Shown here: one piece after another, positions 20,192-32,114 of the stretch | How positions within the stretch are numbered: the stretch's first letter is position 1 | Layout of the letters: the number at the start of each line of letters is the position of its first letter | From: Rhytidiadelphus loreus | Lineage: Eukaryota; Streptophyta; Bryopsida; Hypnales; Hylocomiaceae | Assembly: GCA_947034895.1 (NCBI GenBank) | Contig: OX344765.1 | Coordinates: 3,353,001-3,417,000, forward strand | DNA: 64,000 nucleotides | Direction: 5' to 3' | Translations under genes and position numbers: made by a program | Notes under the pieces: generated by a model | What the model was told of the DNA's origin: nothing | The model's input: the letters and a program-made list of their open reading frames with translations, nothing else | The model's database searches: none

Positions 20192-21004
20192 CCCCTAAAT
20201 GTCTAGGTGACCAAATATGGTCGATGTAAAATTTCAGGCTCATTTTGCAGCGGGCAGTTAAATTTGTTTAACTAGTTTAAAAAAAATTCGAGCAGTTTTT
20301 AGGGTTAACCGTTGAAAACTTTCATTTTTCACTGAAAAAGATACATATTTGATTGTTGAGAGGTCTCCAAAGCCATATATGTCCATTAGTGGAAGAGTAA
20401 AGCTTGCTAATTTTACTTCATTTTCCAACTTTGAGCAATTTCACTTGATTTGAGATCTAAAAACCTATATTTATCCGTTTGCTTTGAAAATGGTCCCTAT
20501 GGAAAGAGTAAAGTGTTTTCATGATTTTCACCATTGAAAATTTAAACAAAAAAGTGTTGATTTGGAGTTATTTGTGATTTATACTTATAAAAGAAAATTG
20601 CATCTCAACAATTTCAAGGTGGATTGTGTAATGAGTTTAATAGCTTTTCAGGTGATATTAAATTTTTGAAAGCTTTTTGAAAGGGTATTTTAGTGTGCTA
20701 ACACAATTTGTAGTTGTTCATGTCACCTCCAATCCCAAAAAGCTTTTATGTGCAAATTTCTAAAACATTGTGGAAAGGGACAACATATTAAAAATAGAAA
20801 ACGTACATTTTTCTTATTATAATCTCACAACTCTTATGCAATTTTACACTCAAAATTGGTGTGCATACTAATAAGCAAGCTCCTTAAACATCCATACGGT
20901 TAGATTTTGAAAAAAAATCATTTTGCTTCAATGGAGATAACTATAAGCGTATTTTCTTTTTTCATGGGAAAAAACACACTTGAAAAGGCTTAGGCACTTA
21001 GGGG
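20192..21004. mobile_element. TTAA-type element (813 bp)
   Basis: TTAA at 20188-20191 and 21005-21008. Termini are CCCCTAAATGTCTAGG and inverse CCCCTAAGTGCCTAAGCC. No coding region. It shares its right TTAA with the start of another TTAA element at 21009. Confidence 0.85.
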
Positions 21005-21008
21005 TTAA

Positions 21009-21107
21009 CCCCTCAAGTTCTTTCACATTTAGAGGCACAAAACTACTTCAAAATACAAGTCTCCATAGCAAGGCAAAAACCTTCTATCATCTTCTATTAG
21101 TTTTCCA
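21009..21107 (+). mobile_element. TTAA-type element, left end abutting the previous one
   Basis: CCCCTCAAGTTCTTTCAC follows directly on the shared TTAA. The sequence matches the start at 16438 ('actacttcaaaatac', 'agcaaggc'). It is cut short by the tandem array that follows. Confidence 0.7.
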
Positions 21108-21303
21108 CGCTTATAATTATTAATTTCCACACTTATAATTATTAATTTTCCACACTTATAATTATTAATTTCCACACTTATAATTATTATTTTTCCACAC
21201 TTATAATTATTATTTTTCCACACTTATAATTATTATTTTTCCACACTTATAATTATTAATTTTCTACACTTATAGTTATAAATTTTCCACACTTATAATT
21301 ATT
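21108..21303. repeat. Tandem array of ~22-bp AT-rich unit
   Basis: About nine units of 'ccacacttataattattaa' with small length changes. Frames through it give a repetitive peptide on the minus strand, which I regard as chance. Confidence 0.9.
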
Positions 21304-21383
21304 CCCATTCTGACGCAGCTGATGAAGACTTGATATAATAATTCAATTCGATCCGTACCCCAGTGTTGATTGGACGAAGAATT

Positions 21384-21698
21384 CGTAAATTTGAAGGGAC
21401 TGGGAAGGCACCTGTCTGCAGCGATAGACGTAGATTGAATCACAGAATCGTAGATACGTGATATAACAGTTCAATACAAATCCACCCTGACGCTGATTCG
21501 TCGCATCGTTCGTAGATTTGAAGGCACAGCGTGCAGCATTCCAGGCCGTCCCCCCGGCCGTCCCTGGCCCTCCCCTTGCCTCCTTGCGCTCACCAACAGC
21601 AGTTGTATACGTAGATTAGTCTTCATAAACGTAGATTTTGTGAAAAGGAGTTCACTTCCACCAAAGCCTGACGAGGATCCGATGGAGTATTCGTAGAT
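21384..21698 (-). repeat. ATCTACG module cluster 9 (two modules plus an A)
   Basis: Minus orientation, positions of CGTAGAT: 21384 (CGTAAAT, A), then 21429/21449/21511 and 21610/21630/21692. Spacings 20 and 62 in both modules. Confidence 0.92.
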
Positions 21699-22003
21699 AT
21701 TGAAGGAAGAACCTGCGCAGATGCAAACGCTTCGAATGGCCATCTGATTCTATTTGGGGGTGTCATCAGAGCACGCGATCTGGCGTCGCTACTTTGCGTG
21801 GGGAGCCAGCTGTCGACATGCTGTAGATTCTTGTATAATCTAAATCTGTAATCTAATTGATATGTGATTGATATTTTTCATGTTTTAGTTGAATTGATTA
21901 TGGTAAAAACCTGTCGTTACAAAAAGTTAATTTTATAAGTTGAATATTATGGTTTGATGGTGGAGGATGTTGGTGTGGAATATTTCATATACAAAGGAGG
22001 TTA

Positions 22004-22435
22004 AGGAAGCTTACCTCATTTTCACCACTTCAACAATTTACTGTATTTCCAGTATGCATTTGTTGATCCTCCCTTAAGAAAAATAGATTTGAGGACGCAT
22101 GTAGAATTTGTTCTTTTTTTCCCTCAAAAAACGAAATAACTACGAATTTTTTTAATAGAGATTCTATTCAATACATTCTTGTCATGTAAGGCACTACATT
22201 TCAAACTATAGGCTGATTACAAAATCGACCATGCTTCAATGTAGGTGATAATTGTGGCTTCCAATGTACATCTTGTGAGCATTGTATGCTCTCAATGTAC
22301 ACCTCCTCAACATTTGTGCTACATGAGTTATCTCCTAACCACGTGAGCTATCACCTTGAACTACAATTGATCAGAAACAAACAAAGCAATCTAATTAGTG
22401 AAAATAGGTAGTGGTTGGAAAGATGTTAGCTACCT
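22004..22435. mobile_element. TA-flanked MITE, AGGTAGCC family (432 bp)
   Basis: Ends AGGAAGCTTACCTC and inverse AGGTAGCTAACATC. TA flanks at 22002-22003 and 22436-22437. The empty version ('agaggTAtaacataattatg') is at about 38190 and inverted near 3125. Confidence 0.85.
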
Positions 22436-22869
22436 TATAACATAATTTTGCATAACACGTGCATTTGTTGTGGGTGTTGGTATAAATAGGATAATAGTTG
22501 TGATGGAAGCATTTCAAGTGAATTCATAAGCACCTAGGAGTTCATTTTTTAGAACAATGAGCAAATGCAAACTTAAGTGTTCATGTTCATTGGTCTTCAA
22601 CCAATGCAATTTTCATCCATCTAAACTTTTCTATGAATAACACTTGAATAGACTTTCAAAAATATGTTTTACTAATATTCTATATATAGTAGATTGGAAA
22701 TATGTCAAGTCAAAATCATGTCTTTTTCAAGTTCAAAATGTGACATTAGAAAATGTGCTCAACAAATTTAATTTTAATTATTTTAGAAAAGAATCATATG
22801 TATTATATTTCTACATTTACAAATCTATGGCAATAAAATTTATTCTAAAATTGTGGATATTTTTTATGT

Positions 22870-23740
22870 AATTATGTATATAAATAGGAAACCTAATTAT
22901 ATATCTAATATTTTTTATATGAAATTGAGAAGCTTATGAGGACCATTGAAACTATATTACATGTATTTTAACCAAATTAACTAGAAAATATCTATTTACC
23001 TAATTTCATTGACAAATCATTTGTCTAGGGGATAATTAGTCAATTCATTACAACATTTGTAAGCAAATTTGTAAAAATAAGTCAAAAACATATAAAACAT
23101 ATAATAATCTTCTATGAAGAAATTTGGAATTGTGAATTGAAAATGGCTATTGTAAATCAATCAATGTTACTATAACTACATCTTTAGAGCTCATTGTCAT
23201 TGTGACAATGAGAAAAAAAATAAAAAACAAACTCTTATTTATTTATTTTTTCATTTACACCCCACTACTTCGTGAGTTTAAAATTTAAAAAAAATTAAAT
23301 TAATTGAAAAGTATTTTTTGAATGCCTCCATCCCCCCTTTTGTAATTTCCAAGTGACGTGGGGTTGGCATACACACACCTTAGCCTCGTCAAGATCGGAC
23401 GGTCTTTGAGGAAACCCTAGCCTCCTTTCTAAGATCAACAACCCGAACATCAAAACACGGCCAAGGAGAACTGACCCCCTCGCTCGGCCCTCCGGGCAAA
23501 CCCTGGAATTATTTATTTTCTGCACATGAATTTTTTGCAAATTTTGAATTCATTTTTGCGATCAAAGACCCCGAATTAGCTAGAGGAGGTCAAGAGTATA
23601 CTCTACAATGGTCCAAAATAGGGCTGGTAAGGCCGAGCGAGGGGGTCAATCCACCCCGATCTCAAAACACCACCAAACTGATCTTCTCGGTAGATTATAA
23701 ATTAAAGCAGCTAGATAATTTTCTAATTTTGAAAAATCTC
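22870..23740 (-). repeat. Tail repeat of cluster 10
   Basis: Same landmarks as 2105-2580 in reverse order. Includes a 23460-23650 block (landmark 'gaactgaccccctcgctcgg') that also occurs at 15920-16140. No gene. Confidence 0.6.
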
Positions 23741-23840
23741 AGAAAATAAAGGACCAAAAAAAGAATTAACCAGAATTTATATCTGGGCTGGACAGTAGTT
23801 CAATTCGTATCATACCTTGGTGCTGATTGATTGAAGAATT

Positions 23841-24159
23841 CGTAGATTTGAGGGGACTAGGTGCTAGCTCCAATGGTCGGCGCCTACCTGCAGCGATGGA
23901 CGTAGATCGATTCTCCAAAGCGTAGATGTACGATCTGGCAATTCAATTCCATCATATCCTGACGTTGATCGGTTGCATTGTTGGTAGATTCGAAGGCACA
24001 GCGTGCAGCATTCTCGCCCGCCGCCCAGCCCTCCCCTTGCCTCCTCGCTCTCACCAGCAGCAGTCGCATACGTAGATTACGCTCCACAAACGTAGATTTC
24101 GTGGAAAGGAGTTCACTTTGACCGAAGCCTGGCGATGATCCGACGGAGGATTCGTAGAT
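23841..24159 (-). repeat. ATCTACG module cluster 10
   Basis: A at 23841, then 23901/23921/23983 (GGTAGAT) and 24071/24091/24153. Spacing 20 and 62 in both. Counterpart of 1615-2042 without the tandem expansion. Confidence 0.92.
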
Positions 24160-24203
24160 GTAGGAGGAGGGACCTGCGTGTGCAAACGGAAGCCAGGCGT
24201 GTC

Positions 24204-24227
24204 GACCCCGCGGAGCTCCGCGGGGTC
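24204..24227. repeat. 24-bp perfect GC palindrome, copy 2
   Basis: Same palindrome as 1547-1570, about 45 bp beyond the last A site of the cluster. Confidence 0.9.
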
Positions 24228-24386
24228 CGAAGGTAACTTAAGGTTCAGACGATTTAGGGTCGTTGGGGAGCCAGCTGTCGACAGGCCGTCCGTCGTTACA
24301 GATTCTTGTGTCATCTGTTTTCCACCATTCTGTCGGTACCCCCCATTCTCGTCTCTTCTCTTCTCGACTCCTCTCTCTTCTCAGTA

Positions 24387-24631
24387 TTGTAACTGTACCC
24401 AATTCCGACCAGGACCCAATTCCAACCAAATGAAAACCAACCAAATGAAAAGCCTAAATTGATTTCAGAATATAAATGTGTGATTGTTGTACATGCCTTA
24501 ACTTTACAATACATTTACAATACATGCAAGTTAAGGCATGTACTATAGTCACAGATTTGTTTTCTACAATCAATGAGGGCTTTTCATTTGGTTGGAATTG
24601 GGTCACTGGTTGGAATTGCGTGGAGCCACCC
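24387..24631. mobile_element. TA-flanked foldback MITE, GGGTGGCTCC family, copy 2 (245 bp)
   Basis: Inverted relative to 9554-9770: begins TTGTAACTGTACCC, ends CGTGGAGCCACCC, with TA at 24385-24386 and 24632-24633. The empty site (AGTTAGTC) is at 52880-52881. The inner stem 'gttaaggcatgtac' is conserved. Confidence 0.87.
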
Positions 24632-25069
24632 TAGTCTCTCTGAATGATGATCGGAGTGAAGATCGGAGTGAAGATCGTTGCTCCCTGAATGGATTCCAAG
24701 TCCCAAAACACCTCTGACGAATTGACAGAAGTTTTGCACAAAGCCTTTGCAGTAACTTATACACACACAAAGCCTTTTCAATTTTGTTTCAAAATATGAG
24801 AGAGACAGCTAGCTATGTATGTAAATTTTTAGCTGTCTGACAGAAGCCTCGATGTTTTCAATCACGGAGTATAGTGTCGGATTTTGCACATGCTTAGAAA
24901 ATTTTGAAGAATTCTTGGCAGGAACAAATTAAATGGTGGAGTAGTTGAGGTTGTTGGATTGCATCAAGGTATTAATTCTCGATTCCAAGGTCCGGTTATC
25001 GTTTTTCTAGGATCCAATCGAGGAGATGGAGGGAAAATAAGATTCATGAGCCTCTGTTAGACTGTTCCA

Positions 25070-25345
25070 ATGCAAAATGAGAAAACACAAGAGACAGCAT
25101 TGAGGGAGGGATTCAAGTTCTATGGCCCAGACACTCTCAACTTAATCAATTACAACCTCGATGATGCAGCTTTGATCTTTCCTATCCTATCAAGCCAGTC
25201 GGACAAATGGAAACTCAAGTATCTTTGGAATTTGGACGAGACGAGTTCTGTGAATCGCACAACCTTCCTCATGGTAATTAATATGCAACTGGTTTCACCT
25301 GGTCTCACCTGGTCTCAACTATCCTCAAAATCTCCACGAAAATAA
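25070..25345 (+). pseudogene. Conserved unrecognised coding-like fragment (copy 2)
   Basis: Frame with GFKFYGPDTLNLINYN followed by LDDAALIFPILSS. See the copy at 700-792 (minus). This copy is the longest open version (91 codons), but its 3' part is not conserved. Confidence 0.25.
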
Positions 25346-25735
25346 TGAATGAAATAGTTTCAATTTTTAAATTTTGTCAGGCCGGCACTTTGAAATTTTC
25401 TCAGGAGTTGCTAGCTAAGAAGCACCTTGGACCCATCCGCTAATGCACCTTGGAAAATTTACTACTGCAAAATTTTATTACTACTGCAAAATTTTCTAAC
25501 ATCGTCTTTCGTCTGCCCAATTGTTCTTACGTAACTTAGTGTTTTCAAGAATGGAACAGTTGACCTTTTTTCTACACAAGTGCACTTACTAACTGGTAAT
25601 CTCAGTGCCAAGAGTGGCTGATCTACACCGCTAGAACGGTGTCTGCGAAGCTACCAATTCATCATTTTATAAAAACTAAACTTATAAAAACTAAACTCTC
25701 GCTGTCAATTCTTTGTTCCATAATAGATAAGGTAG

Positions 25736-25985
25736 AACAGTCCCTCGTGGAAAAAAGACCCATTCCAAGAAATGACCCATTCAAGTCTTTTTTTTCAATA
25801 ATAAAATGAGATTTGGGCTACATTGGATTGAGTGTAGTGGCCACAATCAATGTCTTGGATGATAGTAATTATTAAAGAGATTTGTCACTACAAGAGGAAC
25901 TTCCACTTTTTGAGAGTAAATTCACTACAGGAAGTGACTTTTTTAGGCCTTCAATCATATTGTAGCCACAATAGAAAATACTGTG
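25736..25985. other. Loop-specific insertion, unclassified
   Basis: Not present at the matching place near 41900. It contains 'cactacaagagg' and 'cactacaggaagtgac', which suggest a MITE remnant, but I could not define ends. Confidence 0.3.
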
Positions 25986-27480
25986 ACTACTTTAGGTGAG
26001 TAAGATGATCATTATGGATATACTTTTTTTTTTATTGGTTTGGGAGTAGTCTCCAAACTCTTTGGGACCATGATGGGCAAAACACTCCAAAATTCATAAC
26101 AAATTCATATTTTGTTGAAAAAATATAAATTTCAATTGCTCTTGCCATTTCTCACACTTGTTTTTATGTGAGAAAAAAATTAAAAAAGTATAGCAATGCC
26201 ATGAAAGCAAACTCCTAAATCTACCCATGATGGGTTGTTCTACTTTAGCATAGAGAAAACAATTGAATCAACAATCAAGGAAACACTCCTATATAAAACT
26301 ATCCACTAAAAAATCCACCAATTCATTAAAACTTGGCAAATTGTCTCTATCATTGTCAATTTTTTTTGTTCCAAAATAGAAATTGTAGAAAAAATATTGG
26401 TAAGGTGAAGGCACACAAAAGCATCCATGTACCTATTTTGTATCCTAGATTGCCTCGAAATGTGTCCCTAGATTTTAGTTCATGTGTCCTTCAAATACTT
26501 AACTCTAAATTCGTTGACACATTTGAGGGACGCACTTAACTCTAATTCGCTCACTAAAGATTTTTGTGGATTTCGATTTAAGGTTCACCTATGTGAAAAT
26601 TTTAGTGGTCTAGGGAATTAACACTTTGAAAATCATAGAAATAATTACATACCACATCCCAAAATCTATTTTTTTTCTTAATAATCATGATTTTCACTTG
26701 CTAATACTACAAAAATATCATTTTAAGGAAAAGTTGCCTCCAACTGTGCTGAAATGCTTATTTTGGGTGCTTCCACCTTAGCAACAATAGACATTAACAC
26801 TCCAACATTAACACTGCATTAAGTTTCACATCATACAAATTTACCACTAACACGTTCTCACAAACCAATAGATTCACTCTTGTATAACTTTATAGACTAG
26901 GTATTTGCAATGTAAGTCAAGTTATCAAGAATAATTGTTCGTTAATTAGGACCTACCAGGCCATGGGTGGTGAGGTTGGTATTGACTTGTGATTATTCTT
27001 AATGACTTGGCCTACTTTGCAATTACTGGACATAATGTCAATGTAGGGGAGTTGAGCTGTTTGATTGCTTTGATTGCTTAACCATTCAAAACATGCCACA
27101 ACAACAAAAATCTCATGCATTTAGATTATGCTAGGTGAATCCGCATTCACTAAGTTAATACCAGTTGGTGGTAGTAGTAGAGATTTCCCTCATATTTCTT
27201 TCATTGCCATACCAATGAAATTTCTACTTCACATCCACCTTGTTGAAAATTTGCACATGGCAAGCAATGAGCATTATCAATCTTAATTTGCCTCTCCTTA
27301 ACCAATTGAAACATTGTACATTAGCAAAACTCTCTTGCATTGACATTATGAAAAATTCTCTTCTATTGTAGCTTGTGTGTGGCACTACTTTTCTTACATA
27401 AACATTAATTTCAAAAATAGAGTTGGGACTCAATCAACTACTAAAGTATACTTGTGTATTGAACACAAGTGTACTACTAA
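25986..27480 (+). repeat. Non-coding repeat shared with 41905-43330
   Basis: Starts 'gtaagatgatcattatggat' in both copies and stays collinear. Frames of up to about 70 codons on both strands do not persist between copies. No domain recognised. Confidence 0.7.
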
Positions 27481-27608
27481 AGGTATGTGCATTGCAAACA
27501 CTATGCGTTAAAAGATAAAGCTTCCGTGTAAGAAGGAAATAGTCTTTTTTTATGGAGCTCAGTATGACTCTTCTTCAACCGTACACTACAACTAGAGGTC
27601 ACCCTCTA

Positions 27609-28018
27609 AGGTAGTATGCTCTAAAAGCGCCTGCCTTCTTCAAACCGCCCCTATTTTAGGGTGAAGAATGGAGACGGGTTGATCCTTAAATGGACCACTC
27701 TAGGAATTAAATGCATCAAAAATAATACATTTTTCTATTGCAAGAGCCAATCATTACCTTTGATTTCTACACATTTGTTTACAAATTGCAAGTGAACAGA
27801 TTTTGGGAGACCTATGGTCACAAATAGGTGCCTATGCCTTGAATCTTTGAAAATTTATAAGTAATTCAAAAATGCTTGGAAAAATATAAAACTACTTGTG
27901 TTAGTTTCCACATCCATTTTTCTTTCTCTGAAAATTGATCTAAAAATAATTCTGTCCGCCTAAGCCTATAAAAAAGGCGGACCAACTCTTAAATGGTCGC
28001 TTTTAGAGCATACTACCT
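27609..28018. mobile_element. TA-flanked MITE, AGGTAGTATG family (410 bp)
   Basis: Perfect terminal inverted repeat beginning AGGTAGTATGCTCTAAAAGC at the left and mirrored at the right. TA at 27607-27608 and 28019-28020. Best-preserved member of the family in the window. Confidence 0.9.
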
Positions 28019-28246
28019 TAAGAAAAATAATTAAAATTTCAAAATCTGAATGATTTTGAAAATAAAAAAATCATCTTGCTAAATCCACGAAAGATTAATT
28101 GTAAGAAAATTCTAAAATCCTAGAAAGGATGTCAACTCAATTTGTTGCCTTCACTAAACATAGAGTACAAAGATTGTTTTTATAATGTTATCCGTTTTTC
28201 ATCATGAATACTCAAAGGATATGGGACAATTTGAAGATGAGTATGA

Positions 28247-28740
28247 CTATTAGTTCATCTTGGAGTATATTTAGAGACTTGGTAATTTGCTTGGGAATCG
28301 GGGAGTTCTAATTTTTAATCAAGATTGCATATTCCATTTGTTGCAATTTCTACTATCTAGTTGCCAAATCTGATAGGTTGTACATCAAGTGGTTGAATGA
28401 TCCATTAGCATAATAGCTATAGTTTGAAGGATATTTAAGTGGTGTTTCATTTGCATAAGAGAGCATTATAGATGATAGTGAATTTGGGTTAGGTTTAATT
28501 GCAGGTCATATTGATACGGTGTTTAATTTAGGGACATTATTAACTTTATATGTTTTGGTGTACTAGGTATGATGTGTAGGTATGGTTTAGGCATTTGTAA
28601 TTCTATGGAGAAGAAGTTAACTTAGGGATCCTATTGATGAATATGTTAAAAAATAAATATAGGTAAAGATTTTAGCCTTGCTTTGGATACAAGTATTTTG
28701 AAGTAATTTTGGGCCTCATAACACCACAACATTTTAGGGG
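28247..28740 (-). mobile_element. TTAA-type element, mirror of 16438-16935
   Basis: Ends 'aacattttagggg' then TTAA at 28741-28744. Same partial element as in the left arm. The sequence between 28021 and 28246 is AT-rich with nothing recognised. Confidence 0.65.
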
Positions 28741-29078
28741 TTAACTAGAAAATATCTATTTAGCTAATTTCATTGAAGAAGGATTTGAGGACAATTAGCA
28801 AATTTGGTACAAATCTGTCAGAGTTAGGAAAAAAATGTGAGTATGAAATACAATAACTTGCTACAATTAAATCTGGGATTGTCTATTCAAAATGGCTACC
28901 AGAAATTAAAGGACCTAAATAATTTTCTAATTTTGAAAAATCCATAACAATGTATTCATATAAAGAAATTTAAGAACCCCTCCCCCCCCAAACTAACTAA
29001 CTAACTAACTGGGGTTGGTCCGGAGCAAGAAATTGCAACAAGAGGCATTCTGGGATTTATAGTCAGACCGGCGGCATT

Positions 29079-29535
29079 CGTAGATTTGAAGGGACAGAGC
29101 ACTTTGTCTCCCACTGGCAGCGGATTACGTAGATTGAGTCACATAACCGTAGATGCTTGAGAAAACACCTAATATCAATCACATCTTGACGGTGATGCAT
29201 CGCACTATTCGTAGATTTGGTGGTACGGTGCACAGGCTTGCGCAAGCGCGCAGACGCCCCCATGCCTTTCCCACTTGCCTTGAGGCGTTCACGTGCAGTG
29301 GAATACGTAGATTGAATTACACAAGAGCAGATGTTTCAGAAATCCGTAGACTTTAATCAAACGCTGGCGCTGATTCGTCTCATTGTTCGTAGATTCGAAT
29401 GCACAACAGTGCAACCTCCCACGCCTTTCGCCTGCATTCGGCAGTGGTAGATTACGCTTAAAACACGTAGATTTTGTGTAAATAGAGTTCAATTCGACCA
29501 AAGCCTGACGATGATTCAACAGTTTCTTCGTAGAT
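29079..29535 (-). repeat. ATCTACG module cluster 11 (three modules and an A)
   Basis: A 29079, then 29128/29148/29210, 29306/29326/29388 and 29446/29466/29529. Spacings 20 and 62 (63 in the last). The middle B site has decayed to AGCAGAT yet keeps its place. Mirror of 15418-15861. Confidence 0.9.
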
Positions 29536-29816
29536 ATAATGGATCATGGACCGATGGCAAAGAAATCCCGGGGAGGTTTCCCTGTGATTCTATGACGGGG
29601 TGTTTGAGTGTGCGCTCTAGGGGTCGGGATTCTGCATTTGGGAATATAATGTCAGGGAGCCTCCCTGTCGACAATTCAAGTTGTGCGTCGTTGGAGATTC
29701 GTGTGTACTCTACCGCCACCAGCGCGCACTTCGATCTCCGCAAATTTCTTGGCGATTCTGTAGCTCCGTCCGTGGATCTCACAGCAGCAGAAAAAGGCCC
29801 TGCGCCGGTATTCTGA
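29511..29816 (+). CDS. Unrecognised coding-like fragment (right copy)
   Basis: Plus-strand frame of 101 codons with the same ~80-residue block as 15430-15131 (PGRFPCDSMTG; VDNSSCASLEIRVYSTATS). It ends AAEKGPAPVF and then a stop, where the left copy has diverged. The pattern of mostly silent differences suggests past coding constraint. Confidence 0.4.
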   Translation: MIQQFLRRYNGSWTDGKEIPGRFPCDSMTGCLSVRSRGRDSAFGNIMSGSLPVDNSSCASLEIRVYSTATSAHFDLRKFLGDSVAPSVDLTAAEKGPAPVF

Positions 29817-29823
29817 ACGATTC

Positions 29824-30400
29824 CTAGTAGAGAGGAGGAGATTGAAGACCTAATCTCGAATCTTGAAACAGTGAGCGCTTCCAATGCAAATCGGAGATCC
29901 CGCCTATCCATTTGCCAAGGATCATACAATCAGCTGGAAACTGGAAATATGTTGCGTTCATTATATTCATTGTCTCAGGAACATCATCGATGCTCGCATA
30001 CTTCGCATACTTGTGCAGCAGCGCATTGCTCACACGCTCATCTGATTCAACCCTAATTGCTTGCTTCTCAGGAATGACTGTGATCCTGGAAACCCCGAAA
30101 CCTGAAACCCTCCTTCAACGCGCGCCACCCCAAATTAAACTGAGTCCTTGCGCTTCCACATGCATTCAGGATGCTTGAATAAGTGATTGCATCCGGTTCT
30201 CGTTTAGTTTCAATCGGAGAATTGAATAAGATCGAGCTCTCTCATATGCTTCACGCTCAATATTCCCATGCATGTTCTGCGAGTCCGACCCATAGTGAAG
30301 TTCAAGTCCTTTGATCGCATTGCTCCATTCTGCCAAAAATTAAACCAGTCCGGCATCGTCTGCACTGCTAGAATTTGGATACAGAATGAGAATTGGCCCC
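29824..30400 (-). pseudogene. PPR (PLS-type) protein fragment, right copy
   Basis: Minus strand. VSNALLHKYAKYASIDDVPET is in frame here, so this copy preserves the 'SIDD' that the left copy lost to a 4-bp insertion. The upstream part (ITYSSILNACGSA equivalent near 30190) is interrupted by frameshifts. Same origin as 14655-15060. Confidence 0.72.
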
Positions 30401-30858
30401 ATGCATGCACTCATTCGTTTAGCTTTGGGACTGTAGAGGACTTAAAAGAATATTTTTATTGTTCCATGTAGATCATACTGTATATCATTAATTCTCAGGA
30501 TGCAATCAAATAAGTTCAATGATGTGCAATTAATTAAGTGCGTCTGTTTCTTGTCGTTAGGAAACAAGTTTTGGATCAGTACGTGTGGGAGTGCTCGCGA
30601 TGATTTGATTTTCATGCCTACTTTGGAGATTGAGAAGAGAATTAATAAAACCCAGTGCATAATTCTTAATTGTAGTGCATGATTTCATAGTTTTGATAAA
30701 CGGCGGACTGGCATGGGATTCCTCAGGGAGTGTCGATCTTTTCTTGAAGTTGAGGTGCAGATCGAAGCTCACGTGGTCCGTTGAAGAGCTACAATAGCTA
30801 GCCGTGGGTCATTGAACAAACCATCCATATGATAGCCACGAACACACATTACCGACGT

Positions 30859-31059
30859 TCATTGGCCAATACACCCATAAAGAATATAAAGTTCGATATG
30901 GAACTGGAGATAAAGGACAAAGGAGGTGAAGGTGTCGGAGAAAGTGAACCTCGAAATCGACCAGTTGTGGAATATATACAATATAAAAAGCTCATGTGCT
31001 CTTCTTTCCACTCGACTTGCTCGGTAGCTCTTCTGCTCCACACTCTGTTCCACACCCAT
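30859..31059 (-). CDS. Small conserved unknown ORF (copy 2)
   Basis: Starts MGVEQSVEQKSYRASRVERR. Same 66-residue length and stop as 13889-14089. See that entry for caveats. Confidence 0.3.
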   Translation of the reverse strand: MGVEQSVEQKSYRASRVERRAHELFILYIFHNWSISRFTFSDTFTSFVLYLQFHIELYILYGCIGQ

Positions 31060-31565
31060 GGAGAGAAAATAACACACAACAGTTATAATAGACTTGGACT
31101 TAATTAATTCTTATGGTTCATCTTCTCAGGCGAAGGAAGAATCACTGTGCATGATTTTGTTGTCAGTGCTAATTACCTTGGGAACGACGTTGGCTAGCTT
31201 GCGGAAGCTCCGATGGTCAAACGGTGTTACTATGAAAGAAGGTTACAATATATGTAGCTTGTGTATGTGTTGCAATGAAAGCATCGCACAGAAAGCCAGA
31301 AACCACGTTTGTAGCAAAAGGTTCAGCTGCGATCTCCCATTTTCCACTAGAACTGTTGAATTATCGTCAATTCTCGCTAATTCTCGCAAAATATCGAGAA
31401 TTGAAGTGGGGGGATTTCAATTCTGAAGTCTGAAACCATCGCCGCGTCTCCATCATTTCCGCCGCAGATTCAGAGGAGAATCGCAGGTCAAACCGAAAGA
31501 AAGTGAGACTCCACTGCTCCACCCTGCTTCCATGTGCGCGCGTCGCTTACCCCATCTTGGGAGTA

Positions 31566-31654
31566 CGTAGATTGAGTCACCAAAGCGTAGATTTTGGGGA
31601 ATATAGTTTAATTCGACTACAGCCTGATGACGATCTGACGCAGGACTTGTAGAT
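31566..31654 (-). repeat. ATCTACG module cluster 12
   Basis: 31566 (C), 31586 (B), 31648 (A, TGTAGAT): 20 and 62. It corresponds to both cluster 5 and cluster 6 of the left arm. Confidence 0.9.
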
Positions 31655-32114
31655 GTAGTGGGACTTGTGAGTAAAGAGCCACACGACAGTTGCATTGCAG
31701 AGGGCCTACCCCCATGCACTCGTCTTAGTGACTTGTAGACTGAAATTTTCGTTTTTTCGTTTTTCACATGAAATCACATGACTTCAATAAATCATAAAAT
31801 TTACAATGCTTTCTGTAAAATTAGAAATTAGTATGATTAGTTGAAGAACTATTGAAAAAAATTCATATCAAATATGAAATAAGCTCAAGAAATCTGAATT
31901 TTTTTTTAGCACGTGTATGTTGTAGAGTAGTAATCTTTTGTGTAAATTAACTTTCTGATTTGCTTGAATTTTAAATTTCTTTTTTTTATTAATGTAAGTT
32001 TTAAAGCAAAAAGTCTAAGGCACTAAAATGCATTGCATGGCTATTCCACATATGTAGAATAAGAACTCATACAAATTCAACAAAATAGTTAATATGGTTC
32101 AATTCTCAGTCAAT

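Larger units (their letters stand above)
21860..27480 (-). repeat. Loop block duplicating right-arm sequence in direct orientation
   Basis: Direct copy of about 38030-43330, hence inverted relative to 400-3500. Differences are insertions: 22004-22435, 24387-24631 and 25736-25985 here; 38749-39673 and 40964-41337 there. This third copy is the control that shows which arm carries each insertion. Confidence 0.85.

Noticed and set aside
21029..21223. Repetitive peptide encoded by the 22-bp array
   Set aside because: Unit lengths vary by one or two bases, so the frame is not maintained across the array.
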